Assembly: GCA_000231825.2 (NCBI GenBank)
Contig: JH720314.1
Coordinates: 310,001-374,000 of the forward strand
DNA: 64,000 nucleotides
Reading direction: 5' to 3'
Origin: Tetrahymena elliotti 4EA
Lineage: Eukaryota > Ciliophora > Oligohymenophorea > Hymenostomatida > Tetrahymenidae
The notes beneath the pieces are model-generated. The model did no database searches and was not told where the DNA came from. It saw nothing but the letters and a program-made list of their open reading frames with translations. Below, piece after piece: positions 53,432-64,000 of the stretch (positions within the stretch are counted from its first letter, which is position 1; the number at the start of each line of letters is the position of its first letter). The position numbers were made by a program, and so were the translations under genes.

Positions 53432-53934
53432 TCACCTTTAGAATTTTATTAACAGTGAATATTTTATATAAAAATTATAATAGAAGTTTAAGTTGTTATT
53501 TTCCTTTTTACTTGCAAGCTAAAATATTAACTAACATTTCAGCGTATTTATTCAATCAATCAATTTATATTCCATGTTAGTATTGTTTATTTGATTACCT
53601 GATTTCTATTATAATTAATTAACTCATCTTTACTTCTCACTTTCCATCATTTTTATATTCCAATTATTAATTATTGATTTGGAGTTATCTCCTCAATATT
53701 GTTTGATATTTTTATTGTTTTCAAATGTTTTATAGAAATTATTTTATGAAACAATTAAACAGATCTGAGTTTTTAATGAATTTAAGAAATAATTATTTAC
53801 AAACATCTAATTAAATTACAAATAAATAATTAATTTAATCTCCTAAATGTTATTTATTATCTACACATTAACATTTTTTCCTTGCTTATTTTTTCCAAAT
53901 TTTAAAATATGACTCATTTTTTCTTTTTGTTTTT
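53432..53934. other. Convergent intergenic region
   Basis: About 0.5 kb between the ends of PDHA (plus) and the UPF0488 gene (minus). It holds 3' ends only; nothing else is seen. Confidence 0.5.
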
Positions 53935-54400
53935 TCATTTCATAGTTTTCATTAATTTTCTGTAATCTCCAAAAATAACTCTCATCAAGTGTCTCTTAGC
54001 CACCAAAGGAACAGAATCAGATTCTAATTTATTAATGCACTTATTAGACTCCTAGACTATTTTCAAAGTGAAATGTTAAATGGATTAAATATATATAATT
54101 TTTACCTTATTCCTTGTCTAAATTGTTGTTTAGCAAACCTAACTTTAATTACTTAACACACCATTAAACTTCTAATTAAAAAGCATCTTGCTCTTATCCA
54201 TTTTCATTTTAATCATCTTAAGTCTCCTATTCTTTTTGTAATTCCTACTTTTCTTATTCTTTTTTCTCTGCTTTTTTCTACTTTTGCTTGAGCTTCTTAA
54301 GTTAGTTAGGAGTTAACTTAGTTTACTATTCAGTGCCTGCTTGAGTGACTTCCTAATCTTTGATTTCAAGGTTTTCAATCTTTTCTTAAACTTGCTCCAT
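53935..54400 (-). CDS. UPF0488 / C8orf33-type small protein
   Basis: A 138-residue protein with exons 54400-54106 and 54056-53935 (intron 49 nt) and stop TGA 53937-53935. The N-terminal half (MEQVQEKIENLEIKDQEV onward) is a Lys/Gln/Glu-rich coiled-coil-like region with KKLKQKQKKAEKKEQEK. The C-terminal half has the family signature: WCVKQLKLGL, a helix, then DSVPLVAKRHLMRVIFGDYR. These match the vertebrate C8orf33 pattern (WC.EQLELGL ... PL..KRQ.MR..FGDYR), recalled from memory. The family's molecular role is poorly known; nuclear or chromatin links have been suggested for the human protein. The intron falls between the two motifs, and splicing keeps them in frame, which supports the model. 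Confidence 0.75.
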
Positions 54401-55478
54401 CTTTTTGTTTATTGTAAATTTATTTTTAGTTTTTGCTGTAATCAATTTAATATTTTTGTAGGATTTTGGTCACAAACTTAGTTTTAATTTAGATAAAATT
54501 TAACATGCAATTTTCAAATTTATACTTTTTGATCAAAGTAAATAATTCTAACATTATGCTTCTCATATGCTATTTATTCAATTTAATTTAAAATTTAACA
54601 AAAATACAAAAAAAAATTATTTAAATGAATAAATAATTCCAGTTACTGTAAAGTTATTTTGAAGATAAGATTTCATTTGATTTTATTAATAATTTCTTAT
54701 TTTCCATATTGATTTTAAAACTTTATTTAACTAAAAAAAATCAATTAAAATTATGAATATAAATCTATCAATAAATTTTCAATTGTGTGAAATATCAAAA
54801 AATGTTTATTCTTGTCTTTATGTTTTTTCATAATAACTTCTTTATTCTCTCATGTGTTCAATTTAATTATTTTAGAATATTAAATTTATTATTTATCATT
54901 TAATAACTTTTTGTTTGCTGGTAATTTATTTTTGTGCATATTTTAAGATTGGAGTTTATTATCAAAAAAATATGAAAGCTTTAAGAATAAGCAGAAATTT
55001 TAACTAGTTTATAAATAGATTTTCGAAACAAAAAAATGATAAAAAAAAAGAAAATAAGGAGTTAGATTAACAAAAATAAGTAATATTTAGAAAAGAAATC
55101 TAAATTTTAATCCAGTATTACAAAGAACAATATTTTTATTTTCTCTAATCTATTTGTAAAAATAATAACGTCAATATTAGTAACTAATCAATATTTTTGA
55201 CTTTTAACTTACTATTAAATTGCTTGTGGGCTTAAAGTATCATTGATTACTTTTTTTGTATGAATCCTCTACACATTTTATTAGCAATAAAGAATTGGTT
55301 GGCAAATAAAGAAGATCAAACCAAATAGGTATACAAGAAGTGTATTTTTACACAAGCATAGTACATTCTAATCAAATAATAAAAGATCAAAATCATTGAA
55401 AATTTTAATATTTTAGGATTTTGGATTTTTTAATAAATTTTATCAAAAAAACTAATTTTGTAAGTAGAAAATAGATAA
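54401..55478. other. Divergent intergenic region
   Basis: About 1.1 kb between outward-facing starts of the UPF0488 gene and the cyclic-nucleotide-binding protein. AT-rich, with no gene or motif recognised. Confidence 0.5.
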
Positions 55479-58400
55479 ATGAAAAAAATAAATATCAAAA
55501 CTATCCAAGAGGAGAATAAAGGTTTAGAGGAAAGTTTTTTAACTTAATCAGACTCTGGTTATAAAATATCTTCTCATAATTAAGGATAGAAGAGCTCATC
55601 TTTGAGTAAAAATGAATTTTATGCAAAATACCTCAAAAAGAATTTTGACTTTTCCTAAGAAGATGATCTACAAGTAATTACTTCACTACATATTGACTTA
55701 AACTCAATAAAGCATTTTATAATTTTAAAAGGTAATTTTTGATATTATCCAAAAATAAAATAACTCCAAATCTAATTTGGATTTGATGGTACTTTAGAAT
55801 GCATTTAAGAATATAAGATTATTTTAAGAGCTAGAAAATGAAATACCATAAAAATAAATGTTTAATTTATATCGCGAACTGCTTCACTATGAATACTAGC
55901 CTAGATAAGTAGTTTTTAATTAAGGTGAGATAGGTAGAGAGTTTTATATTATCTTGAAAGGCTCTGTATATATTATTGGAAATGAAGATAAAAAATCCTA
56001 AAATCATCCTTAAAAAGAAGAAGAATAAGAATCTTAAAATTAACAAGGCACTGAGGAGTCAACAGAAAATACACATGAATCAAAAGCTGTACATAAATAA
56101 TAACCTTTGGTCTAAACAAGCTCATCTATGTTAGCTAGAAAATTATCAAAAAAATCAAGCTTTGTAATGTACTCATAAATACTTGACACAAATAATTAAA
56201 CCGTATAAAAGAAGTCATTTGATCGTGTGCCTCCTTTTGTTTAATAAGGAAAGTTTTAATATAATAGTTTAAAAAGAACTTCATCATTAATATATGACAT
56301 TGATGAAGACATTACTGATGAAGAATATATAAAATAAAATTTTCCTGATTTCGATATCTTAGCAAAACTAGAAGCAGGTACTTCTTTTGGAGAAGTTGCT
56401 CTTAGAGATTCAGTTCCAAGGTAAATACTAATAATTTTTTTGTGTTATTTTGTTTACAGCTTTATTAATAATGTTTTGATTAAGTAAAATATTTTATAAT
56501 AAAAATTAGAACTGCCACAGCCATTTGTTCTGGAGAAACTCATTTTATTACTCTCAAAAGAGATGCCTTTAAGAGATTTTTAGGTAAAATAACTCTTTCA
56601 ATTTTTAAATTACTCATAGATTCTAGTTACTTTTTTAAAATAAATTTTTTTGATATTATTCGAAAGACTTTTTAAATGAAATAATAAATTTACCATTTTA
56701 AAAACAAATAACTCTTTAGCCAATTTTCAATAAAATATTTGTTAAAAGTTCAAAATTATTTAAAACTTTTAATTCATTTAAATTAATCCTATTTTTTTAA
56801 TTTGATAGAACAATATTACAGTGTAGTCTAGCAGTAAAATATTAACTTTGTAAAGAAGATTGCACTTTTTACAAATTGGACTGATTAGATGATCAACTAA
56901 ATGTTTTATTATCTTGAAAAGAAGAGTTTTAGGATGAACTAAACTATATATAAAGAAGGTACAGATTCTTTAGGTATCTATTTGATAAGAGAAGGAGAGG
57001 TTAAAGTAATTATTCTTAACATTAATTTGAAGGTTTATTTAATCATTTTTTAAATAAAAGCTTTATCAAGAAATATAGTTACCAAATAATGAAGAAGATA
57101 GAATGAAAAATCTGAGGCATTTTATGAGAAAAGTAGATTCTAACAAATAATAAAATATATTTTATGCTCCAGTAAAAAATTGAATTAATTTCTAATAAAT
57201 TTAAATTTTTGAACCGAATAAACTTTATAATTTATGAGTTAACTTTATATTTAAAAAAGCTGAGTCATCTTACTTAAGGATAGATGTTTGGGCATGAAGA
57301 CATTGTTAATTCTTCTCAAAGAAAATACACAGCTGTCTGCTCTTCTTCAAACTGTTAAATATTATTTTTAAACAAAGAAGTAAATTTGTATTTATTAAAT
57401 GTACATCTTTAACAAATTTATTAACTAATAGAGATTCTTGTAATTGAGTAAAAGAAGAAATACTATTGAAAATGCTTTTGAAGAATCAATTATGAAATAA
57501 GAATGGCATAGGTCACTAGTTTCTAACCTTGAGTCTTTTACAAAAAATTAAAATGAGTTTTTTAAAAAATAAGAAAATTAAAAATTAAAATAATTTCTGA
57601 TATTAAATAATCAAGAAGCTAAAAGAAATTCTAAAATTTTAGAGAAAAATAATTTACTGAATTCTAGGGCAAACACCTAATCTTTGCCTTCTTCCATATT
57701 AAAATAACAAATTTAATAAATTAATGATTTGAAGAATTTATAAAATTATCAAATGAAAGTTTAAAAAAATTTAGCAGAACCAAATATTACTAATCCTAAT
57801 GAAAAATTTTTTTAAAATTTAAAATCATTAAAAGAAAATAAGATAAATAACCTTCAACAAATTATTTTATTGAAATAAAATAGCTAGCTTAAGCCATTAA
57901 TTGACAATATTAAGTAGAAATAAGAAATAGCAGAAGCATTTATGAACTATGCTACAGCTGAAAACACTCCTCTTTAATCAGAACAACTAATAAGACATTC
58001 CAGCAATAGAAATATAACTAAAAGAAACTCGGATATATCAGTTATCTTGGAAGATGAAAGATTAAAAACAGATTTTTCCAAATAAAGAAGACCTCTATCA
58101 AGCTTATCACTTGATATTCAGAGAACTGATAATTCTAAGTAAGTATTAGAAACAGCTAATTCTATGCTTAACATAGATTCACCCAGTAAGAAAAATTACT
58201 CTGTTTAAAGTTAGTTTGATACTTCTGAATATCAAAATGATTTTGAAATCGAAAAAGATGAACAAACCAAAAGTAGTTGTACTTTAAATTATCAGAAGAA
58301 GTTAATGAAAATATTTGGAAATTAAAATAAAGTTAACAAATACTCTACAATAAGAAAAGAAAGCCCAAATTAAAATATTTTAAGAATACTAATTGATAAG

Positions 58401-59135
58401 TCTTTGCATGTACCAAAAAATATCCAAAAATCTCTTTATTAAGAAGATGATTAAATTATGTAAGAATATCAGTCTTCATCAAAATTAGATATAGACAATT
58501 AGATAATACCTACTTGCTAATCTATGCATTTATTTAAGAAAAGAATCCTTAATAAATACCCAAAACTTGCAATAGAATAAAAAGATACAAACAAGTCTTC
58601 AATAAAATAACAATTAGATGATTTGTAAGTATAGTAGAGAATTCTCAAATCTTTAAAATTGCCTAAAATAAGAAAAAGTTCGAATAACTTTATTGATATA
58701 TTTATGCCTATAGAACCTTAAAGTTTAAAAAACCTTGATAACAAATAATCACTAAAAAAATTAAATAGCAGCTTTGATTTTTGCAACTAGAAAATATCTT
58801 TATAGAACATACATCATTTAAAAACCCCTGTAAAAAGAAACAAATCTCTAAATAGTACTAATATAATTGAAACTCTTAATAATTTGAAATAAGAATTGAT
58901 TGAAAAGAAGGTAAAAAGTGAGATTAAAATTAAAGAAAAGTAGAATTTTAACTTTTATAAAAGAAAAAACTTCTCCCAGTCAAACTTATTGGATGAAAAG
59001 CATATATTTGAAATTAAAAAATTAAATAAATAAAATATTAACTTTTAAAACAAATTTTGTGATATAAGCCATCACCCAACCATTATGTAACAAATATTTA
59101 CTAAATCTAATAAAATAGAAGATTCCAAAAAATGA
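55479..59135 (+). CDS. Protein with two cyclic-nucleotide-binding domains
   Basis: A 1,007-residue protein. Exons: 55479-55673, 55798-56420, 56510-56583, 56809-57005, 57061-57171, 57260-57379 and 57432-59135. Domain 1 (about residues 66-297) starts with a helical NAFKNIRLFQEL, then QVVFNQGEIGREFYIILKGSV. After an insertion of about 110 polar residues it resumes with LEAGTSFGEVALRDSVPRTATAIC. That last element is a full phosphate-binding cassette (FGE, AL, PRTAT), so cAMP or cGMP binding is likely. Domain 2 (about 297-440) has IYKEGTDSLGIYLIREGEV and MFGHEDIVNSSQRKYTAVC, where the cassette is altered and binding is doubtful. The last 550 residues are low-complexity, rich in Asn, Lys, Ser and Gln. 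There is no kinase or channel segment, so it may be a regulatory or scaffold protein. Confidence 0.88.
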
Positions 59136-59759
59136 AAATAATTAATAAAATAACTCTTCAAACTAACTACTAAAATTTTAACTACTTGAACCTTACTTAC
59201 TAAATTCTGAATAAAATTGAATATATTATTTACCTTTTATTTTATAAAATTATGTAAATTTCTATTTCTTTTAAATAATACTTAACAAACTTTCAAATAA
59301 ATTTTAGTATCTTTCATTGTTTTATATAAATTCATTTACCTTACAAGATCAAGAGTTCTTACAAAACATGAAAACTCAAAAATTAATATTTTTTGAAGAA
59401 AAACTTAAAATATTGTTTAAAAAGGTAAATAATAAGAAAATAAAATTAAAAAAGGAAGATTACAGTATGTAAAATTTAAATAAAGCATAAAATAAGAAAA
59501 CTAAAAAGTTGAGTAGATTTAAGTGAATAAAATGATAGAATAAAGAAAAATTATAAACTATAGAAATAAGTAGATAGAAATTATAAAATAGATGATCAAT
59601 TAAATATTTAATATAAGTTATTTTTAAGATTTAGTTTGATGTATAAATTTAATGAATGATAAATGGATGAGTGAATGACTAAATTTAATATCTCATTAAA
59701 TCTTTTATTTATTAATTAAAAGTAGATATATTTATTCTTATTTAATTTTTTTTACATGG
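59136..59759. other. Convergent intergenic region
   Basis: About 0.6 kb between two converging genes, AT-rich. Nothing else is seen. Confidence 0.5.
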
Positions 59760-62497
59760 TCATTTACCTGAGTTTTCAATAAACTTATTCTGCATTAGGG
59801 TAGGTTTTACAGGTAATCTAGACTTTACTTGCAAATCTTTAAATTGTTATTAAATGTTAAATTATTAATCTGATTATAAGTTTTTTGTTTCATTCTGAGC
59901 CTGAGAAGAAGTTGTTCTTAATTTTATTTATGGTCTTTTAAATACTATCTTTGGTTTTTAAGTATTTAAGTCATTTGCTATTTCGTTTTAGTTTTAGTTC
60001 ATAGCATCTCCTAAAGATTTCTTTTTTTGCAAATTAATTTATTATTCTACCATGAAATCATAAAATTTAAGCTCTTCTTTTAACTTATTCATACCTTCAT
60101 CATTAGTCTCTTGTTTGAATTAATCAAGAAGATTTACTATATTTTTAGGTATTGTCATTTAAGTGGCTAAATCAGAGTCTATATTGTCATTCTTTTTTGT
60201 TGTCACCAGCTCATTCTTTCTTTTGTGCTTTAAAGCTTTAAGAGGATTTCCATAAAATGCTTAATCAGTACCTTCTACTAAGCTACTTAAAGAATCTGGT
60301 AGAGTTTATCTTTTTTTAATAAAAATGAAAATTTAGCTTAAATGAAAATTAAGTTTTTTTATTTTTTAAATATAAATTTTTAAGACATAATTTAATTAAA
60401 ATTTTGTTTTTAAATGAATAAATTGAGTTAATTTTTTTACTTAGCTGCAAAAGGATTGGTTGAATTTGTGTTAGAGTTTTTAGAAGTAATAGAGGCAGTT
60501 TGTGGCCTTCTGAAATTAGAATTAGTGGAATAGAAATCATTATTTATAGTTTAACCAAAAATATTGCTGTTTTTCATCTAAATATTTGGATTATTTTCAT
60601 CAATTGTCAATTTTTTATTTGTTTTTGTCATAGTTTTTTTAACTGAATAGATTAATAGCTCTTCTTCAGTAAGTTCTTATTTTAATTCTTTGTCTAATTC
60701 TTTTACAACATCATCTGATAAGAATTTCTCACCATTCCAGTTAAGCTTTTTTAAGGCTTCATATAAATCTTCTTCTTCTTCCTCTTCTTAGTTTTTGGAT
60801 TGAACTTTTGAAGAAGGAAGAATACGTCTTCTTAAACTTGATTTAGAAGTGATTTATTCAGCAGAATTTTACTCAATAGGAATATCATCTAAAATTTGTA
60901 ATTAAGGAATTTTTTAGCGAATAATTTATCTGTAATCGTCCTTTTTACTTATTGGGTTTTATATTAAGTTAAGAATTTTAACCTTGGACATGGTTTCTAT
61001 TACTTCAATTTAGTCATTATCAGTAATTTCATTACCCTCAAGATCTAAAACTTCAATATTTTCATTAAAATACAAATCATTTAAATTTTTAATTTAATTA
61101 TAAGACGCATATAATTCAACCAGAAGTGGAAAAGCATTTAAACCTGAAAGGTCTTATAAACGAACTCTAGATATCATTAATATTTTTAAATTTCTCATAC
61201 TTGTTCCAATATCACGTAGAGAGTGAGCAATAGAATCATTTATATTTAATTCACTAATATTAGGACACATCTCACCTAACACCTATAACGAATCTTATTC
61301 GCAATCATGTCGAATTGCAATGCGCCTAATTTTATCAAAATTTTCTTATTTTGCACCAGTTATTTTTTCTATCAGTTCTGCTGTAATAGTTTCAGAAATG
61401 AATTCCTATTATACTTAAATCATTAATTCTTCATCAAATGAATTTCCTTATGAATTATCATCATCATTATTCATTTTATCATATTCTTAAAGTAGTTCAT
61501 CTAATTTTTATTGGCTATCTAACTGCTCTTCAGAAATATCTCTACTGTTTATAATTCTTGATGAAGATGATGCTTTCTTCAATTTTTCTTCTTTACTGTC
61601 TTTACTCCTACCTCTTTCTTTATTGAAGCTAACAATTTAATTATCATTTTCATAATCTTATTCAATTGCTTCATAACTCTTTTTTTATGAAGATGCCTTT
61701 CTTAAAGGTTTATTTTGCTAATCGTTATAATCTAAATCATCTTCGTCATCTTAAAGGAAGTCACTATATTGCTCACTTTCGCTATAATTTAAAAGCTATT
61801 CCCTAATTTTATTTTATTCATTATCTTTATATATACTAACTCTCATTGGGTCTGCACTACCTTATCTATCTCTAATTGAGCTTTATCTAAGTAAATTTTA
61901 TTCATTATTAGCAGGAATAGAGGACTTATTTTAATTTGTTTCTTTTGTTCCGTTATCTTTCTTAGATTCAGGTTTTGTGCTTTTATAAAATGACTAGGTC
62001 ATTGTTTTGACCATAATATTATTTCCATTCTAATTATTTGTTTAAGCTTTAATTTAACTTTAAGGTTCTCCTATTGCCCTAAATTTACTTTGCTAACTAG
62101 CTGAACTTCTACTGCTTTAACTTGATTATTAGTTTAATCTCATATCAATTAAATGCTAATACTAAGAATTATTTGGTAATATATTTTTTTTACTGTCTTT
62201 TCTATTAAAGCTGCTTTAAGTCATTGAAAATCCCATCTAGCTCTAAGCTAGAGTATCTCCAGTTTCTTCTCTTTTAGCACTTATGGGTCTAACTCTAAAG
62301 TTAGAATTTAAAGCAGCTGCTCCTGGAGTGATAGTTATTGATTGCATCATAAAGGAAGAGTCCATGGAATCTACTTCTGAGCTAGAAACTTATGTTGGAG
62401 CATTGCTTTAAGTTTTAAGCTATTTTGAAAACTTGTCTATATCTAAATTAATATTTTTTTCCTTTAGCTTTTGGAGTAAATTCCTATTAACCTTCAT
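59760..62497 (-). CDS. LRRC56/ODA8-like leucine-rich-repeat protein
   Basis: An 868-residue protein with exons 62497-60441 and 60309-59760 (intron 131 nt). LRRC56, known as ODA8 in Chlamydomonas, is a flagellar factor needed to assemble or transport outer dynein arms, a fitting role in a ciliate. The diagnostic part is near residues 405-540: repeats with LKILMISRVRLQDLSGLN, LVELYASYNQIKNLNDLY, EVLDLEGNEITDNDQIEV and ILNLIQNPISKKDDYR, closed by IRQKIPQLQILDDIPIE. LEGN, NP and the IPQL..LDDIP cap are the family signature. The first 400 residues are Ser/Gln/Asn-rich with acidic patches. After the repeats come a poly-Glu segment, LNWNGEKFLSDDVV and a basic tail. Exon phases agree across the intron. 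Other LRR proteins are possible but fit less well. Confidence 0.78.
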
Positions 62498-63467
62498 GAG
62501 GTCTTATTACTTAATAAATAGATATTTATAACTAAAGATTGTGCTTTCTTTTTGTTACGAAAAATAGTTTGTTGCTATGTTCTTCAAATATGATTTTTTA
62601 ATTTTTTAGAATGATTTAATTAACAAATCTAAGAATAATTATATATTTAATAAGAAAACATTAAAAATTCATAATTAATAAACGAATGAATAGAAAACAA
62701 TCTAAATTGAAATGAATTCAATTTACAAGTAAGGAGGATATTTGATTGATATTAATTTTTAAATCAAAAATTTTTAAAAAGCTTTAACATTTATTCTGTC
62801 AAACCTTTAGAATACTGATAATTCTTTTCTTCTTTTCTATACTAACATTCTTTTTCTTTAAAATTTGCTTTTATTTGAAATGTTAATAGCAAATGATAAT
62901 GTTTGTTTCATTATCTCAGCAATAAGTGTTAGGTTATTGATTTCCAATAATAATAGATTATTTGCATTTAATAAAATTAGATTATTTATTTTTAACAAAA
63001 TACTTTCATAGAAGAATAAAAAAAAGTAAATAAATAAATATACAATCAAATAAAATTTATAAATATTAAAAAAAATAAAAAATAAAAGATTATTATTTTT
63101 TATGAAGATTAAGAAATTTTGAGAGAATCATGTTGTTTGGTATTAGTTTTATATTTTAAATTATTTTAATTCATCATTTGAGAAATTAAAGATATTTTAA
63201 ATGTTATCAATGTTCAAGGCGTTTATTGTCTTTTATTAATTCAAAAACAACTTATTTTTTTAGAAGACGTGTCTAATGTTAATTTAATGTTTTCTTCGTT
63301 TTTTGTTTAGTTTGTGAAATTAAACATTAAAAAATTAACATTTTACTTCAATCTACTTAGCCAACCATTTCAAAGAAAAATCAAATGAATTTATTTTTAA
63401 ATTATTTTGAACCCTTATTTTTCTTATTCAATCATCTATTAATTTAAAATGCTTTTAGTATTATTAA
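62498..63467. other. Intergenic, no gene seen
   Basis: About 1 kb of AT-rich sequence between two minus-strand genes. A short hydrophobic reverse-strand frame at 62,858-63,049 looks like chance. Confidence 0.5.
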
Positions 63468-64000
63468 TCACTGTGCTTTTGAGTTGCTATGAATAAATCC
63501 TGTGATCAGATATGGAGAAATAGATATGATTTAGCCATCTTATAATTAAAAGTCCTCACTTTCTTTACCCTGATTTGATAAACGAATCCAAGTGCCTGAG
63601 GTAGATTAAAGGTCCGTCAAATAAACAGAACCTTTTTTGAAAACAAGTGAAGCATGGAATTTTTCCATAGTATTATCTATGGCACTTATCTCGCAATCTA
63701 TATTAGTCCCTATTGTGCAATTTTTAGATTGCTTTATACAAACATCAAAATCAAAAACTTTATTTTTTTTATTTCCCATAATAATCTAAATTTAAACTTT
63801 TGCTAAATCTTCTTCTAAAATCATTCTTGTTATTTTAAATTCAGTGATGCCACACCTAAATATTACACTAGGAACTACTTGATATTGTTAGTCCACCTTC
63901 AGTTTAACATATGTACCTGAAGAACTTCCTAAATCTTTAACATAATATTTGTCATCTGAAGTAGCATGTATGATTACATGATTACGAGAAACTTAATCAG
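63468..64000 (-). CDS. FHA-domain protein, 3' part (runs off the window)
   Basis: About 177 C-terminal residues, with stop TGA at 63470-63468; the start lies beyond the right edge. Two forkhead-associated domains are visible. The first is incomplete: SRNHVIIHA, then YYVKDLGSSSGTYVKL. The second is nearly whole: CTIGTNIDCEISAIDNTMEKFHASLVF, then VYLTDLQSTSGTWIRL and DGQIISI. FHA domains bind phosphothreonine peptides, using the SRNHV-type serine/arginine and the SSGTY element. The first has both. The second has FHASL but lacks the arginine before it, so its phosphopeptide binding is uncertain. The protein ends soon after the second domain (IHSNSKAQ). The upstream part, which could be a kinase or another domain, is not in the window. 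Confidence 0.85.

Noticed and set aside
62858..63049. 63-residue hydrophobic reverse frame.
   Set aside because: AT-rich low-complexity chance frame with no homologous features and no flanking gene signals.

Overview
The window looks like macronuclear DNA of an oligohymenophorean ciliate, most likely Tetrahymena (an inference; no search was possible). It is very AT-rich. TAA and TAG lie inside every conserved reading frame at glutamine positions and only TGA ends genes. Introns are mostly about 50-60 nt and begin GTAA and end AG, with a few of 100-560 nt. All CDS entries below are spliced gene models I built by hand under that code, so exon lists are in the evidence.

Left part (1-11,007): a zinc-ribbon protein (minus strand) diverges from Utp14, a small-subunit processome factor. 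It is followed by an N-terminally acylated AGC kinase and a syntaxin-16/Tlg2-like Qa-SNARE whose zero-layer glutamine reads as threonine.

Middle part (about 11,590-37,500): three tandem copies of a composite unit, called here M-G-T. M is a short orphan protein, G is a 1,740-residue cysteine-rich protein with a multi-pass membrane C-terminus, and T is a two-pass membrane protein family. Unit A keeps M and G, unit B keeps G, and a T gene between B and C is intact. The other copies are broken: M in B and C, G in C through two internal deletions, and at least four T remnants. A 312-base assembly gap lies between A and B. Only the general architecture of G recalls ciliate mating-type or surface proteins; this array is the most unusual part of the window.

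Right part (37,771-64,000): an ULK/Atg1-like kinase and a C2-domain glutamine-rich protein (both minus), TAF1 of TFIID (plus), the alpha subunit of pyruvate dehydrogenase E1 (plus), a UPF0488/C8orf33-type protein (minus), a large protein with two cyclic-nucleotide-binding domains (plus), an LRRC56/ODA8-like axonemal dynein maturation factor (minus), and the 3' part of a two-FHA-domain protein (minus) cut by the window edge.

I found no convincing tRNA, rRNA, CRISPR or transposase gene.
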